From positions 18,196,386 through 18,260,385 of the forward strand of contig OZ026839.1 in the NCBI GenBank assembly GCA_964023205.1: a stretch of 64,000 nucleotides of DNA. The letters are read 5' to 3'. Source of the stretch: Lutraria lutraria. Taxonomy: Eukaryota; Mollusca; Bivalvia; Venerida; Mactridae. Shown here piece after piece: positions 33,831-45,158 of this stretch. The notes under the pieces were generated by a model. The model worked only from the letters and a program-made list of their open reading frames with translations, was not told the origin of the DNA and made no database searches. How positions within the stretch are numbered: position 1 is the first letter of the stretch; each line of letters begins with the position of its first letter. Both the position numbers and the translations under genes were made by a program.

Positions 33831-35007
33831 CAGTAAAACCCCAATTATCCGAACTCGGATTATCTGAAAACCTTGTCTTATCCGAAATGAAATTTCGGTC
33901 CCGAATTTCCCTCTATATATTTCAATGTAAATAAACCTCGATTATCGGAATCGTCTAATCCGAATACCATGGCTTATCCAAAGTGATAAACAGGGCCACA
34001 CAATCATCCGAACGCGTATTTTCACACCTATTATCCGAAGTCGACAATTAACTCTGATTGATCAGACAAGTTCATTGTAGGATTTCTTTAACGTGTCAAA
34101 AGGTGTGAACAACCAAATTATCAAATCACTGTGAACAAAGTAGAGCTGGGTATCGCTCCTTAAAATCGTATCACGATATATCACAATATTGCATGCTGTA
34201 TCGCGATACATATCGTGATATATATTGCAAAGTTACAGTAACAAAAAAGAATTAACATTCATATAATGCCTTTGGTAATAATACAGATTATTGCTGACAG
34301 TGTAATCGGGAATCACGCTTAAAAGAATTTATTTTCTTTTTTAGCAGTGTCGAGACCAATTATACATGTATAAATATGACTCGAATTAGCATGTAGTTGG
34401 AGTTGTTTATCTCAAGTTGGAGCAGATCAGTGAACAATGGTCACTTTCACACCTATCATGACATTTTGCTAATTGAACAATTTAAAGGCTCCGGGAGATT
34501 TATACTCGTGTGACAAACAGAAAGCACACGTGTAGTGTAGCATGATAATCATACCTGGTATTGGACTTAACTAAAATTATGGTAGGTAAGGTAAACAAGT
34601 ACGCACCACGTATATTTTCGGCTGCTGTGAGTATCCGAATACTAGGATACTCGTAGGTTTAACTTGAAAATTGAGTACAATTACTTGCCACCTATGACAG
34701 TGTCGGATTCCAATCTGAGTAAAATGATCTTAGCTTGATAAAAAATATTAATTCCGAAAGCGTGATCGACGTTGCGGCAACTAACGGATTCGTCTTACAT
34801 TATGTACAGAATGCATATACATCCGAAAATATGTAAAGCTAGACGCTCCGTTTTTTCGAATTCTTACAACAAATTTCGTAAATAAGTATTTTGTACACAA
34901 ATACTTTAAATCATATATTATTATACAGTATTTGTTTATCTCAAATTTCGGTTATCTCAAACTAATTTCCACGGTCCCTAGAAATTTAAGATAACGAGAT
35001 TCAACTG
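33831..35007. mobile_element. Tigger/pogo-like relic, 1177 bp, TA flanked
   Basis: Left end after TA: CAGTAAAACCCCAATTATCC, then GAACTCGGATTATC. Right end: TTAAGATAACGAGATTCAAC then TG and TA. Both ends resemble pogo/Tigger-type termini (CAGTNNAANCTCGNTTATC) by recall of the family, but they differ from each other, so it may be a chimera of two elements. Nested inside near 34145-34230 is a GGGTATCGCTCC/ATATATCGTGATATG-rich piece like a hAT end. No transposase frame. Confidence 0.5.
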
Positions 35008-35053
35008 TACATGAATTATACTTCAAGACTATGTTTGGACTAGTTCTACAATA

Positions 35054-35836
35054 AACAAGATGGCCATGTTGGCCCAATATCGCTCACCAGATAAAAAAAA
35101 TCTTAAGAGAAAATTATTATCATGAGCCTTTGTAAAATTAAGTGACCGGGGGCAGGGCCAATTTTGACCCCAGGGCAATGATTTGAACAAACTTGTTAAA
35201 GGTCCACTAAAAAATGCTACATACAAAATATCTAGGCTCTAGACATTGTGGTTTCGGCCAAGAAGATTTTTTGAAATTTTCCTATATAAGCCTATATGAA
35301 TCTAGTGACCCCTGGGGCAGGGTCAATTTTGACCCTTAGGCAATAATTTGAACAAACTTATTAGAGGGTCACTAGAAAATGCTACACACCAAATATCTAA
35401 ACTCTAGGCATTGTAGTTTCTGACAAGAAGATTTTTAAACATTACCTATATAAGTCTATAAAAAATCAAGTGACCCCTGGAGTGGGGCTAATTTTGACCT
35501 TAGAACAATAATTTGAACAAACTTGGTCCACGAGACAATGCTACACACCAAATATCTAAGCTCTAGGCCCTGTGGTTTTGGACAAGAAAATGTTTAAAGT
35601 TTTTCCTATTGGTTGCCGTGGCAACCAGAGTTTTCAATGAAATTTTTTTTTTTAACAACTTTGGTTGAGCTTCATGCAAGGAACATCCCTGTAAAGTTTC
35701 ATTGAATTTGGCCAACTGCTCAAGAAGGAGATGTTGTTTAAAGCAAATGTTGACGCACTGACGCACGCACGGACGACGGACATCACATGATCACAATAGC
35801 TCACCCTTAGCACTTTGTGCTCTCGTGAGCTAAAAA
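35054..35836 (+). repeat. Family B array, complete
   Basis: Opens AACAAGATGGCCATGTTGGC. Four units follow, then GCAACCAGAGTTTTCAATG, GACGCACTGACGCACGCACG, and GCTCACCCTTAGCACTTTGT with GCTCTCGTGAGCTAAAAA. Both opening and closing hairpins retained with a few substitutions. Confidence 0.88.
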
Positions 35837-35904
35837 TTCTGCAACTGTATCCAAAGTCTAGATTATGTGAGCGCTCACCAATTACTAACCAAAACATTAA
35901 AGTT

Positions 35905-36937
35905 AACAAGAGGGCCAAGATGGCCCTTTATCGCTCACCTGAGAGCAAAGTCACTATAATTAATGACAGATAATATAATTTCCAACTCATACAACCCATT
36001 TTTATGTAGATTTTAATATCAAAACCAACAATGAAGGTATAATACTGTTAAACAAGCTAAAACGTAGCAAATTTTCTAATCCAAGGGCCCATAACTCTTG
36101 AAGTTCTGGTCCGATTCCACCCATAACTGAACTTGTCCAATACCGTAAGGTCATAAACATTCATTGTAAATATGATTAGGATCGGTGAATAAATGAAGGC
36201 GCTAGAGTGTAAACAAGCTAAAATATAGCAATTTTTCAAAGTCAAGGGCCCATAACTCTTGAAGATATGGTCTGATTCCGCCCATAATCGAACTTGTCCA
36301 AGATCCTTTGGTTATACTCATTTACTGAAAATATTATTCGGATCGGTGAATAAATGAAGGCGCTAGAGTGTAAACAAGCTAAAATATAGCAAATTTTCAA
36401 AGTCAAGGGCCCATAACTCTTGAAGTTCTGGTCTGATTCCGCCCATAATCGAACTTGTCCAAGATCTTTTAGTTATACATATTTACTGAAAATATGATTA
36501 GGATCGGTGAATAAATGAAGGCGCTAGAGTGTAAACAAACTCAAATATAGCAAATTTTCAAAGTCAAGGGCCCTTAACTCTCGAAATTTTGGTCTGATTC
36601 CGCCCATAATCGAACTTGTCCAAGATCTTTTGGTTATACACATTTACTGAAAATATGATTAGGATTGGTGAATAAATGAAGGCGCTAGATTGTAAACAAG
36701 CTAAATATAGCAAATTTTGTAATTCAAGGGCCCATAACTCTAGAAGTTATTGTCCGATTTTGCCCATAATCGAACTTAGCCGAGACATTGTGGCCATATA
36801 CATTGTGAGCAAGTTTAATGACGATTCATTAAGAGCTGCGGATGCTAGAGTGTAAACAAACTAATTGTGGACGTACGACGTACAACGGACATTCAACGAT
36901 CCTAAAAGCTCACCTGATGAATCAGGTGAGCTAAAAA
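35905..36937 (+). repeat. Family A array, complete, next to first coding exon
   Basis: Opens AACAAGAGGGCCAAGATGGC. Six ~160-bp units follow, a tail with GGACGTACGACGTACAACGG, then GCTCACCTGATGAATCAGGT with GAGCTAAAAA. The final A lies 29 bases before the splice donor of the minus-strand exon at 36969-37331. Confidence 0.9.
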
Positions 36938-36968
36938 TCAACAACAAGTTATACATTACAAGACTTAC

Positions 36969-37331
36969 TGCTGCTGCTTGTCTTTCAGCTTCTTTATTAT
37001 CCAAAACTGGTGATGGTAACACAGGTTTAGGTGCTATGTTTGTAGATGTTGACACTCCATTAGTGAAAAATGTAGGAGATTCTTCACGATCACCATTTGA
37101 ATGTGAGTTTAAACTTGAAATGGATGAACCAGCAGATCTGTTCACTTCAGACAATGGGCTGGAACGATTTGTATCAACCTTTGGTTTCTCAACTTCCTCT
37201 CGTCGAAAACTTGACTTTAATAACCTAGTCCTTTCAGCAACTGAAGGTGGTTTTTCTGGTAGAGGGGGAGCGGGACCTCGTGTTCCAACTGGTTGTGCCA
37301 CACCACTAACTCCAGGATTAGTCGAAGCCAT
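36969..37331 (-). CDS. First coding exon of unidentified minus-strand gene (121 codons)
   Basis: The start ATG sits in AACAAACATGG, a good context, with an in-frame TAA 18 bases upstream. The exon ends in phase 0 at GCAGCA|GTAAGTCT. The N-terminus reads MASTNPGVSGVAQPVGTRG, then PAPPLPEKPPSVAERTRLL, a proline motif of the SH3-ligand type. A charged KSSFRREEVEKPK segment and a Ser/Asn-rich region (SSISSLNSHSNGDREES) follow, and it ends KEAERQAAA. The composition is that of a disordered regulatory N-terminus and there is no signal peptide. The antisense frame is an open shadow of the same bases. A family A array lies just inside the following intron. I do not recognise the gene; an adaptor or cytoskeletal regulator would fit the proline motif but that is a guess. 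Confidence 0.8.
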
Positions 37332-38293
37332 GTTTGTTATTTTCAAAAATCCTTATTTCTTTCACGTTTAACTTGAAGCAGCTAGCTGTTTTATCATGAA
37401 AACTGCACTCATACACTTTCACTTGAACAATACACAACACAGGAAACAGAGTTGTGAAACAGTGGAAAAGTTATTCAATGCAAAAAAACACAAGCTGCGT
37501 TAGTAAACCAAAGGCAGGTACACGTCATAAACCTTTCCTCTAAAACCAATGTACATCTATAACCAATATATCATTAATAAAATATGAACTTATAAAGAAA
37601 TAAGATCAACCAAATAATGAATGTATAAATTGTTTATATATGAGAAATTACATTCCTCATACTCACAAACACACACACACACATAAAATCATTTCAGCTG
37701 ATATTCACTGGCTAACTTATGTATGTTTACACCAGTCTCTCATGAATATCCTGATGCTATCATTCCACAAATTTTCTCCTGATAAACTCAGACACACATT
37801 ACTTTATTAACTTCACATGTTTTTAGGTTATAAGCAAATTATGCATTAAAGGTACACAACCAAATTTTCACTCTTAAAACTCCTATATAGCCCCCACTAT
37901 TTTAGTGTAATAAATTCATATATCTTATTCCACACACAGATATTTATTACCACTTTCTATATTCAAAAATCTTTAGGTTGTTTAGCCTTTAATTTTTTTA
38001 GGTAAATCTCACTTAAATTACAAATTCACAAGATAATTTATCAGATTTTTAAAAAGCAAACGATAATTCCATTATACTTTCCTTTAATTGACACAATATC
38101 CAGACTCTCATACTTTAAAAGATGCAAGAAGTTTTCCAAATGATTGTCAGGGCTTGAAATTTTTTCAAGACAGCACTAGTCCTGTAGGACTAGTAGCTGC
38201 AAATTCTTACTCACCCTTTAGAAGAACCAACTCACCCTTTAAGACAATTAAGTATCTTTAGTATTTGTATAATTTTAGAATGTAAGTTATGAT
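37332..38293. other. Upstream or intron sequence of the minus-strand gene
   Basis: Contains a CA microsatellite (about 37667-37683) and a short CACTAGTCCTGTAGGACTAG inverted repeat (about 38175), which belongs with the CACTAGCCCAGTCGGGCTAC piece at about 51695. Several AG sites just upstream of the start codon could be acceptors for a leader exon. No coding sequence seen. Confidence 0.45.
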
Positions 38294-38333
38294 CAAGGAC
38301 TTATATACATACATGTATGTATATAAGTCCTTG
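38294..38333. repeat. Perfect 40-bp palindrome
   Basis: CAAGGACTTATATACATACA is followed at once by its exact reverse complement, with no spacer. It can form a 20-bp cruciform or be cut from a palindromic element. No similarity to other repeats here. Confidence 0.95.
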
Positions 38334-38389
38334 TTATAATTAAAACTTTAAATGATGTTTAATTCTGTTATCACCAGTGGCAGCGATTT

Positions 38390-40499
38390 TCTGGGTTGCA
38401 ATGCTGAACTTGCTTCCACCACGTTTTATGACTTTTTAATCAGATGGTAATCTTTAATTGCTAAGGATCACAGTGATTCGTGTACATCTACAGCTGACTA
38501 TCAAGTAGCAACATTGACATTTATTGCTTCAATGCGGCGATTTGAATTTAAGCCTTCGCGTTCAGAGTGACGATGATCGACAGTGACCGTCACCACTGAA
38601 GGGCAAAAATTTGCGATGGATTGGGGTGATGATCTCTCCACCCAGCGATACACGATATCACCTCTTCATTCAAAAACTTTCAAATTTCTTGTCAATAACA
38701 GTGTTATTCACACATTATTTAATTGCGCTTATTTTAACAATTGTTACCTGGTAAGTGTGAAAAATTAGCGTTGACATAACTTAATAATAGGTTAATCTGT
38801 CAGCTTTCATTTATTGAAGTCTTCCACATCGCGAAATAGTAAACAGTGGACTGGTTTTATTTAATAGAGCACTGAACTACATAAGTAAAATGAGAAAAAG
38901 CGACACGGTCAAAATAATGACTAAAAATATGATTATTGCCCTGAACTTGGCATATATAAAACACTAACAAGAGGGCCAAGATGGCCCTTTATCGCTCACC
39001 TGAGAACAAAGGCCAATAATTAATGACCAGGTTATATAGTTTCCATCTCGTAAAACTCATTTTTACGTAGATTTTGAGATCAAAACCAACAATGAAGGTA
39101 TAATACTGTTAAACAAGCTAAAATGTAGCAAATTTCTAATCCAAGGGCCAATAACTCTTGAAGTTGAGGTCCGATTCCACCCATAACTGAACCTGTCCAA
39201 AACCATAAGGTCATACACATTCATTGTAAATATGATTAGGATTGGTGAGTAAATGAAGGCGCTAGAGTGTAAACAAGCTAAAATATAGCAAATTTTCTAA
39301 GTCAAGGGCCCATAACTCTTGAAGATATGGTCAGATTCCACCCATAATCGAACTTGTTCAAGATCTTTTGGTTATACTCATTTACTGAAAATATGATTAG
39401 GACTGGCGAATAAATGAATGCGCTATAGTGTAAACAAACTCAAATATAGCACATTTTCTAAGTCAAGGGCCCATAACTCTTGAAGTACTGGTCCGATTTT
39501 GCCCATAATCTAACTTGTCCACAATCTTTTGGTTATACACATTTACTGAACATATTATCAGGATTGGTGAATAAATGAAGGTGCTAGAGTGTAAACAAGC
39601 TAAAATATAGCAAATTTTCAAAGTCAAGGGCCCATAACTCTTGAAGTTCTGGTCCGATTCCGTCCATAATTGAACTTGTCGAAGCTCTTTTGGTTATACT
39701 CATTTACTGAAAATACTATCAGGATCAGTGAATAAATGAAGGTGCTAGAATGTAAACAAGCTAAATATAGCAAATTTTGTAATTCAAGGGCCCATAACTC
39801 AAGAAGTTATTATCAGATTTTGCCCATAATCGAACTTAGCCGAGACATTGTGGCCATATACATTGTGAGCAAGTTTAATCACGATTCGTTAAGAGCTGCT
39901 GTTGCTAGAGTGTAAACAAACTAATTGTGGACGGACGCCTGACATTCAACGATCCTAAAAGCTCACCTGATGAATCAGGTGAGCTAAAAATAGAATATTA
40001 TGATTCTAGCCCTGTATGCTGCATATGTAAAACACCGCAACACAGTTTACGAATTTGATTAGCAGTTCACCAGTTTTTTCTATTTATTTACTTCAAGAAT
40101 GAGAGTTCCTACTTGACAAAATTTAATCGGATGCATGGATTTCTGTTGGTCTCTTGCCAATGGATTTAGTAAGTGTCAAATCCTGATTTATCTTACCATG
40201 TGACCATTTTTGGAAAATGAACGGACAACAGAAAGCGAAAGTAGAAGAAACATTCACAATAAATATCATTTTAGCTACTTGAGAGTCGGCTTTAGACATT
40301 TGCGAATAACCGTGATCTTTAGCGATCAAAGATTACCGTATGATAAAAAATCATAAAACGCGGTGAATAGCGACATTGTGGTGAATCGCGATTTTTTCAA
40401 GATCCATGTCATGAAGAAAATCGCCGCTACGGGTGATAAATTGCCGATTACAAACGTGGGGGGAACACGATTTTCGGACAAATCACCCGAACCATACTG
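38390..40499. mobile_element. TA-flanked element copy with fold-back left arm and nested family A
   Basis: From about 38526 to 40499 (excluding the insert) it matches the 24943-26003 element in reverse, ending AAATCACCCGAACCATACTG then TA. The extreme left (about 38390-38525: GTTTTATGACTTTTTAATCA, GCTAAGGATCAC) matches the same end of the element in the forward direction. Two copies of one arm therefore face each other. Family A (38966-39990) is inserted at a CACTA|AAAATAG point present in the intact element. Confidence 0.75.
38966..39990 (+). repeat. Family A array nested in a transposon copy
   Basis: Opens AACAAGAGGGCCAAGATGGC and closes GATGAATCAGGTGAGCTAAA then AA. The interrupted host sequence is known from 25440-25470, so the ends of family A are fixed here. 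The element begins after CACTA and ends in GAGCTA immediately before AAAATAG, or it shares CTA with the target. Confidence 0.9.
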
Positions 40500-41589
40500 T
40501 ATACATATATAAAAGGTCGAGTTGACTTGGATTCCCTAATGCAAGGGTTTCACAAACACGGATTTAACACAAAACGTGAATTTAATTGATTCGGATCAAA
40601 TTTAAAGAGCTATTTTCAGTTTTAATTTAAATTTAGCGTGATTGAATGCCTGATTTTGTACTCGCCCCGTCTGACTACTGTTTACAAAAATCTATTCGCC
40701 TAACGGCAACTTCAACTCACCAATGCGAGTAGAATTTTACGAAAGTGAAATCCAGAGGTAAAGACCTTTAACAAGAAACACAATATGAACATGTATTTCC
40801 AAGCTGAATTTTTATACCATCATGGTCTCAAAGGCTTTCTAACAGGGGACAACAAAAAAACATTCCAACAGCTAACTTCCAGACAAGTAAAATGTTTGAC
40901 ACAATCAATGTCAGACCAGAGACTTGTAGCATATCAACATTATATCCCTTGGTACAGACTGTGTAACATATGCTTTCAATAATCTATCATCGGTGAATCC
41001 TTTATTTAATAGTTATCATATGTGAGAGCCTTGTAATCTGCCCCTAAAATCCATACATTCACTCCACTACCATTGTTATCAGATCACCAACCAAGCATTT
41101 AGTTGCTGTGAGATGCTTTGATTATTACAGATACCATCCAGGAGTGTTTTGTTTTATTTTTCATTTAGAAACAGTACTATAGATAGAAATCGAGAAGTGA
41201 GTCGTGACGAAAGGTCGAGGGTTGTTCCATTCATTGAAATAGGGAGTAATACAATGACTAAGTACATTACTAAACATAACCTTACATTAAAATTTTGTAG
41301 GCCACTGTTGTAAATGGTCTACATAGTCATGAAATCAGTGCACCGCACAATAGTAACATTATTAAACTGAATTGTGTTGGTTTGTATCCTTAATCTTGCC
41401 ACTATTCTTTTCAAATCATGCATTGCTCGTGATTTCGGTGCCTTTATGTTAAAAAGGGCATATATGTTTGCAATCAAAATCAATTCTGTTCTCAAAGTAT
41501 GCAAGCGATGTCATGTTATAACGAAACAATTTATTAGATTCTCTGACAGTGCGTGGCTCCAGTACAGATGCTGCTAACGAAGGAGTAAT
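40500..41589. other. No recognised gene
   Basis: Unique sequence. Short frames at 40785-40982 (+), 41319-41504 (-) and 41374-41577 (+) have no splice context or recognisable motifs. Confidence 0.4.
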
Positions 41590-41811
41590 TGAAATTACAT
41601 GAAATTAAATTAAAATACATACGCAATTGATTCCAAACATTGAAGTAAAAATTTGCAATAACAAAATGCCAAAAAGCCAATTAAAAATGGAAAGGATTAA
41701 TTGAAATTGAAATCACATGAAATGAAATACATACAAAATTCATTCCAAATATTGAAGCAAACTTTTGCCAAAGTAACAAAATGCCAAAAAGCCAATTAAA
41801 AATGGAAAGGA
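41590..41811. repeat. Tandem duplicate of ~110 bp
   Basis: Two copies (about 41590-41700 and 41701-41811), each with TTGAAATTACATGAAAT, TTCCAAACATTGAAG, AACAAAATGCCAAAAAGCCA and ATTAAAAATGGAAAGG. They adjoin the tRNA-like head that follows and may be the body of a minus-strand SINE. Confidence 0.75.
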
Positions 41812-41905
41812 AAAATCGTTCACATGGGGTTCGAACCCGCAACATCTCGAACAACAGACTGCATAAGTAAAAAGGCTGAGCTACGCTCTTAATCTCAGCT
41901 AATAG
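41812..41905 (-). repeat. tRNA-like SINE head
   Basis: Read on the minus strand: an A-box-like TAGCTCAGCC, a perfect B box GGTTCGAACCC inside GCGGGTTCGAACCCCAT, and a following T run (GATTTTT) that could end a Pol III transcript. The D and anticodon arms are irregular, so it is not a functional tRNA. Confidence 0.5.
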
Positions 41906-41911
41906 GACAAA

Positions 41912-42125
41912 TAACTGATATTTATATATTACGGAAACCATCGAAACGTTCCGAAATGCTACCCACCCAACAAAATGGACTTAGCTGATCTTTGATCATT
42001 CACAGGTCATTGTCGGACTATATATGTCAATGTAATATTCAACACACAAAACTGATTATACAATAACATTGTATACAATTATATTGACTTTAGATCAATG
42101 TGAAACAGACCAGAATCTTATCTAT
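41912..42125. other. No recognised feature
   Basis: Short AT-rich spacer between the tRNA-like repeat and a family C array. Confidence 0.4.
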
Positions 42126-43323
42126 AACAAGAGGGCCATGATGGCCCTATATTGCTCACATGACAATCATTGTTTACTTATTACTAGATGCCCAAGGGCA
42201 ACATGTCGAGCCTCTTGTTTAGACAGCTCGCAACCTTGACCTTTGAACTACAAGTATGGGTGATGTTCATGACACATCATTTCAATGAAGAAAACTTTTA
42301 TACCAATTTATTTCAAAATCCTTGAAAGCAAACAGAAGGCACAGCACAGACAGAAATTTGACATCTACAGTGTTAATAAGGTTTTCCTAAGATTTGACCA
42401 TATGACCTAGTTTTTGACCCTAGGTGACCCAAATTTAAACTTGTCCTTAATATCATTAAGACAAACAATCTGACAGGATTTGGCCAAGATCCAATTAAAA
42501 CCATGACATATAGAGCTTTTACGAGATTTTTACCTAAGATTTGACCTTGTGACCCAGTTTTTGACCCTGGCTGACCCATGTTCAACCTTGACCCACATAT
42601 CATTGAGACTAACAATTAGACAAGGTTTAATGAAGATCCAATCAAAACTGTGACATCTACAGTGTTAACAAACTTTTCCTAAGATTAGACCTGGTGACCT
42701 AGTTATTGACCCCAGATGACCCATATATGACCGTTTTATCATTAAAACAAATGATTTGACAAAGTTTGGTGAAGATCCAATTATAACTGTGAAATCTACA
42801 GTGTTAACATGGTTTTTCATAAGATTTGGCCTAGCGACCTTGTTTTTTATCCAAGATGACCCATGTTCCAACTCGTCTAAGACAAACATTCTGACAAGCT
42901 TTCATGATCATCCAATCAAAACAGTGACTTCTAAAGTGTTTACAAGGTTTTCCAGCAATTTGCCCTAGTGACCTAGTTTTTGACCAGAAATGACCCATTA
43001 TCAAACTTGGTCTACATATTATTAAAATAAACATTCTGACAAAGATTCATGAAGATCCAATCAAAACAGTGATTTCTAAAGTGTTCACAAGGTTTTCCCT
43101 TATTTGGCCCTGGTGACCTAGTTTTTGACCCCAAATGGCCCAATATTGAACCCGTCCGAGATTTTGTCGATATTAATGTTCTGACCCAGTTTTGCTAAAA
43201 TTGAGCTAAATATGTGGCCCCTAGTGTGTTCACAAGGTAAAGTTTGACGATGCACACAGCACGACGCCAGACGAAGACTGATCAGAAAAGCTCACCCTGT
43301 CACTTTGTGACATGTGAGTTAAA
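42126..43323 (+). repeat. Family C array with an embedded family J piece
   Basis: Opens AACAAGAGGGCCATGATGGC. After CAATCATTGTTTACTTATTA it is interrupted by a family J fragment (about 42184-42350: GATGCCCAAGGGCAACATGT, CGAGCCTC). Family C then resumes at GAAATTTGACATCTACAGTG. It ends GCACGACGCCAGACGAAGAC and GCTCACCCTGTCACTTTGTG, then ACATGTGAGTTAAA. Confidence 0.85.
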
Positions 43324-43595
43324 GATAATGTACAAGATGATGAAACAAGGTGGTAGATTAAAGGACTTATAAATCATCTTTTAGTCAATTTGGTCAATAC
43401 TTTTTGTATCTCAATTCATATCATGGATCAGATTAAATACTAAACTCAAAAACATTATTATACAAAACACATTAAAAACCATTTTCTTGAAAATATTATT
43501 AGCAAGATAAAGAATATGGCGTACAGTCATCATGCCAATTAACTTCATACAGATGCATGTAATGATTACCACTAGACAATAAGATATGCATCAAT
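43324..43595. other. No recognised feature
   Basis: Spacer between two family C arrays; nothing seen. Confidence 0.4.
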
Positions 43596-44875
43596 AACAA
43601 GAGGGCCAAGATGGCCCTATATCGCTCACATGACAATCACTGTTCACTCATTAAAACATTGTTTTGAACCGATGACCTAGTTTTTGACCCCAGATGACCC
43701 ATGTTAGAACTTGTCCTACATATAAATAAGACAAACATTCTGACAAAATTTGGTGAAGATCCAATCAAAACCATGAAAACTACAGCATAGACAAGGTTTT
43801 CCTAAGATTTGACCTCGTGACCTAGTTTTTGACCCCAGACGACCTATGTTCGAATTTGTCTCACATATCATTAAGACAAACATTCTGACTAGGTTTGGTG
43901 AAGATACGATCAAAATTTGACATCTACAGTGTTAATAAGGTTTTCCTAAGATTTGACCTTGTGACCTGGTTTTTGACCCTAGGTGACCCATATTTGAACT
44001 TGTCCTTAATATCATTAAGACAAACAATCTGACAAGGTTTGGCTAAGATCCAACTAAAACCATGACATTTAGAGCTTTTACAAGACTTTTACCTAGGATT
44101 TGACCTGGTGACCCAGTTTTTGACCCTGGCTGACCCATGGTCAACCTTGACCCACATATCATTGAGGCAAACATTCTGACAAGGTTTGGTGAAGATCCAA
44201 TTAAAACTGTGACATCTACAGTGTTAACAAAGTTTTCCTAAGATTGGACCTGGTGACCTAGTTATTGACCCCAGATGACCCATATTTATACTTGACCGTT
44301 ATAGTATTAAAACCAAAGATTTGACAAAGTTTGGTGAAGATCCAATAATAACTGTGAAATCTACAGTGTTAACATGGTTTTTCATAAGATTTGACCTAGC
44401 GACCTAGTTTTTGACCCAAGATGACCCATGTTCGAACTCGTCCAAGATATTATGAAGACAAACATTCTGACAAGGTTTCATGATCATCCAATCAAAATAG
44501 TGACTTCTAGAGTGTTCACAAGGTTTTCCAGCAATTTTCCCTAGTGACCTAGTTTTTCACCGGAAATGACCCATTATCAAACCTGACCTACATATTATCA
44601 AAATAAACATTCTGACAAAGTTTCATGAAGATCCAGTCAAAACAGTGATTTCTAAAGTGTTCACAAGGTTTTCCCTTATTTGGCCCTGGTGACCTAGTTT
44701 TTTACCCAAAATGGCCCAATATCGAGTTTTGCTAAAATTGAGCTAAAAATGTGGCCCCTAGTGTGGTCACAACATAAAGTTTGACGACGAACGACGCACA
44801 CCGCACGACGCCGGACGCCAGACGGAGAGTGATCCTAATAGCTCACTTTGTCACTTTGTGACATGTGAGCTAATA
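43596..44875 (+). repeat. Family C array, complete
   Basis: Opens AACAAGAGGGCCAAGATGGC. About eight ~150-bp units follow, with a tail GACGACGAACGACGCACACC and GACGCCGGACGCCAGACGG, then GCTCACTTTGTCACTTTGTG and ACATGTGAGCTAATAAA. It is close in order and wording to 61037-62126, so both derive from one subfamily. Confidence 0.9.
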
Positions 44876-45156
44876 AATTCTGTATTCAGTGAAATAAATT
44901 CCAACAGTATTTGCTATAACAATATAGTACAGACTTATTTGCCAGCACTGCTACCATATGGTAAAAGTTTTATGCTTGTTTAGTGCATAGACAAAGAATA
45001 TGTCAGTTTTATATCATTCAGCACATTATCTGGAAACATCTACAGCATGTTTGACTAATTTCAACAGCTGGGGAATACAAGATAAATTTTATACACTAAT
45101 TCATGAACAAATACCTCAGATAAATGTAACATAGCATTTTGGTATTCAGCATAACA
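44876..45156. other. No recognised feature
   Basis: AT-rich spacer; nothing seen. Confidence 0.4.
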
Positions 45157-45158
45157 TA

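Noticed and set aside
36865..37371. 168-codon plus-strand frame opposite the first coding exon
   Set aside because: It is antisense to the better supported minus-strand exon and runs into the family A array; start context and composition favour the minus strand.
42373..43034. Minus-strand frames such as GSKTRSQGQILGKPY in family C arrays
   Set aside because: The same degenerate peptide recurs in every family C unit at different phases; it is repeat-derived and not a gene.
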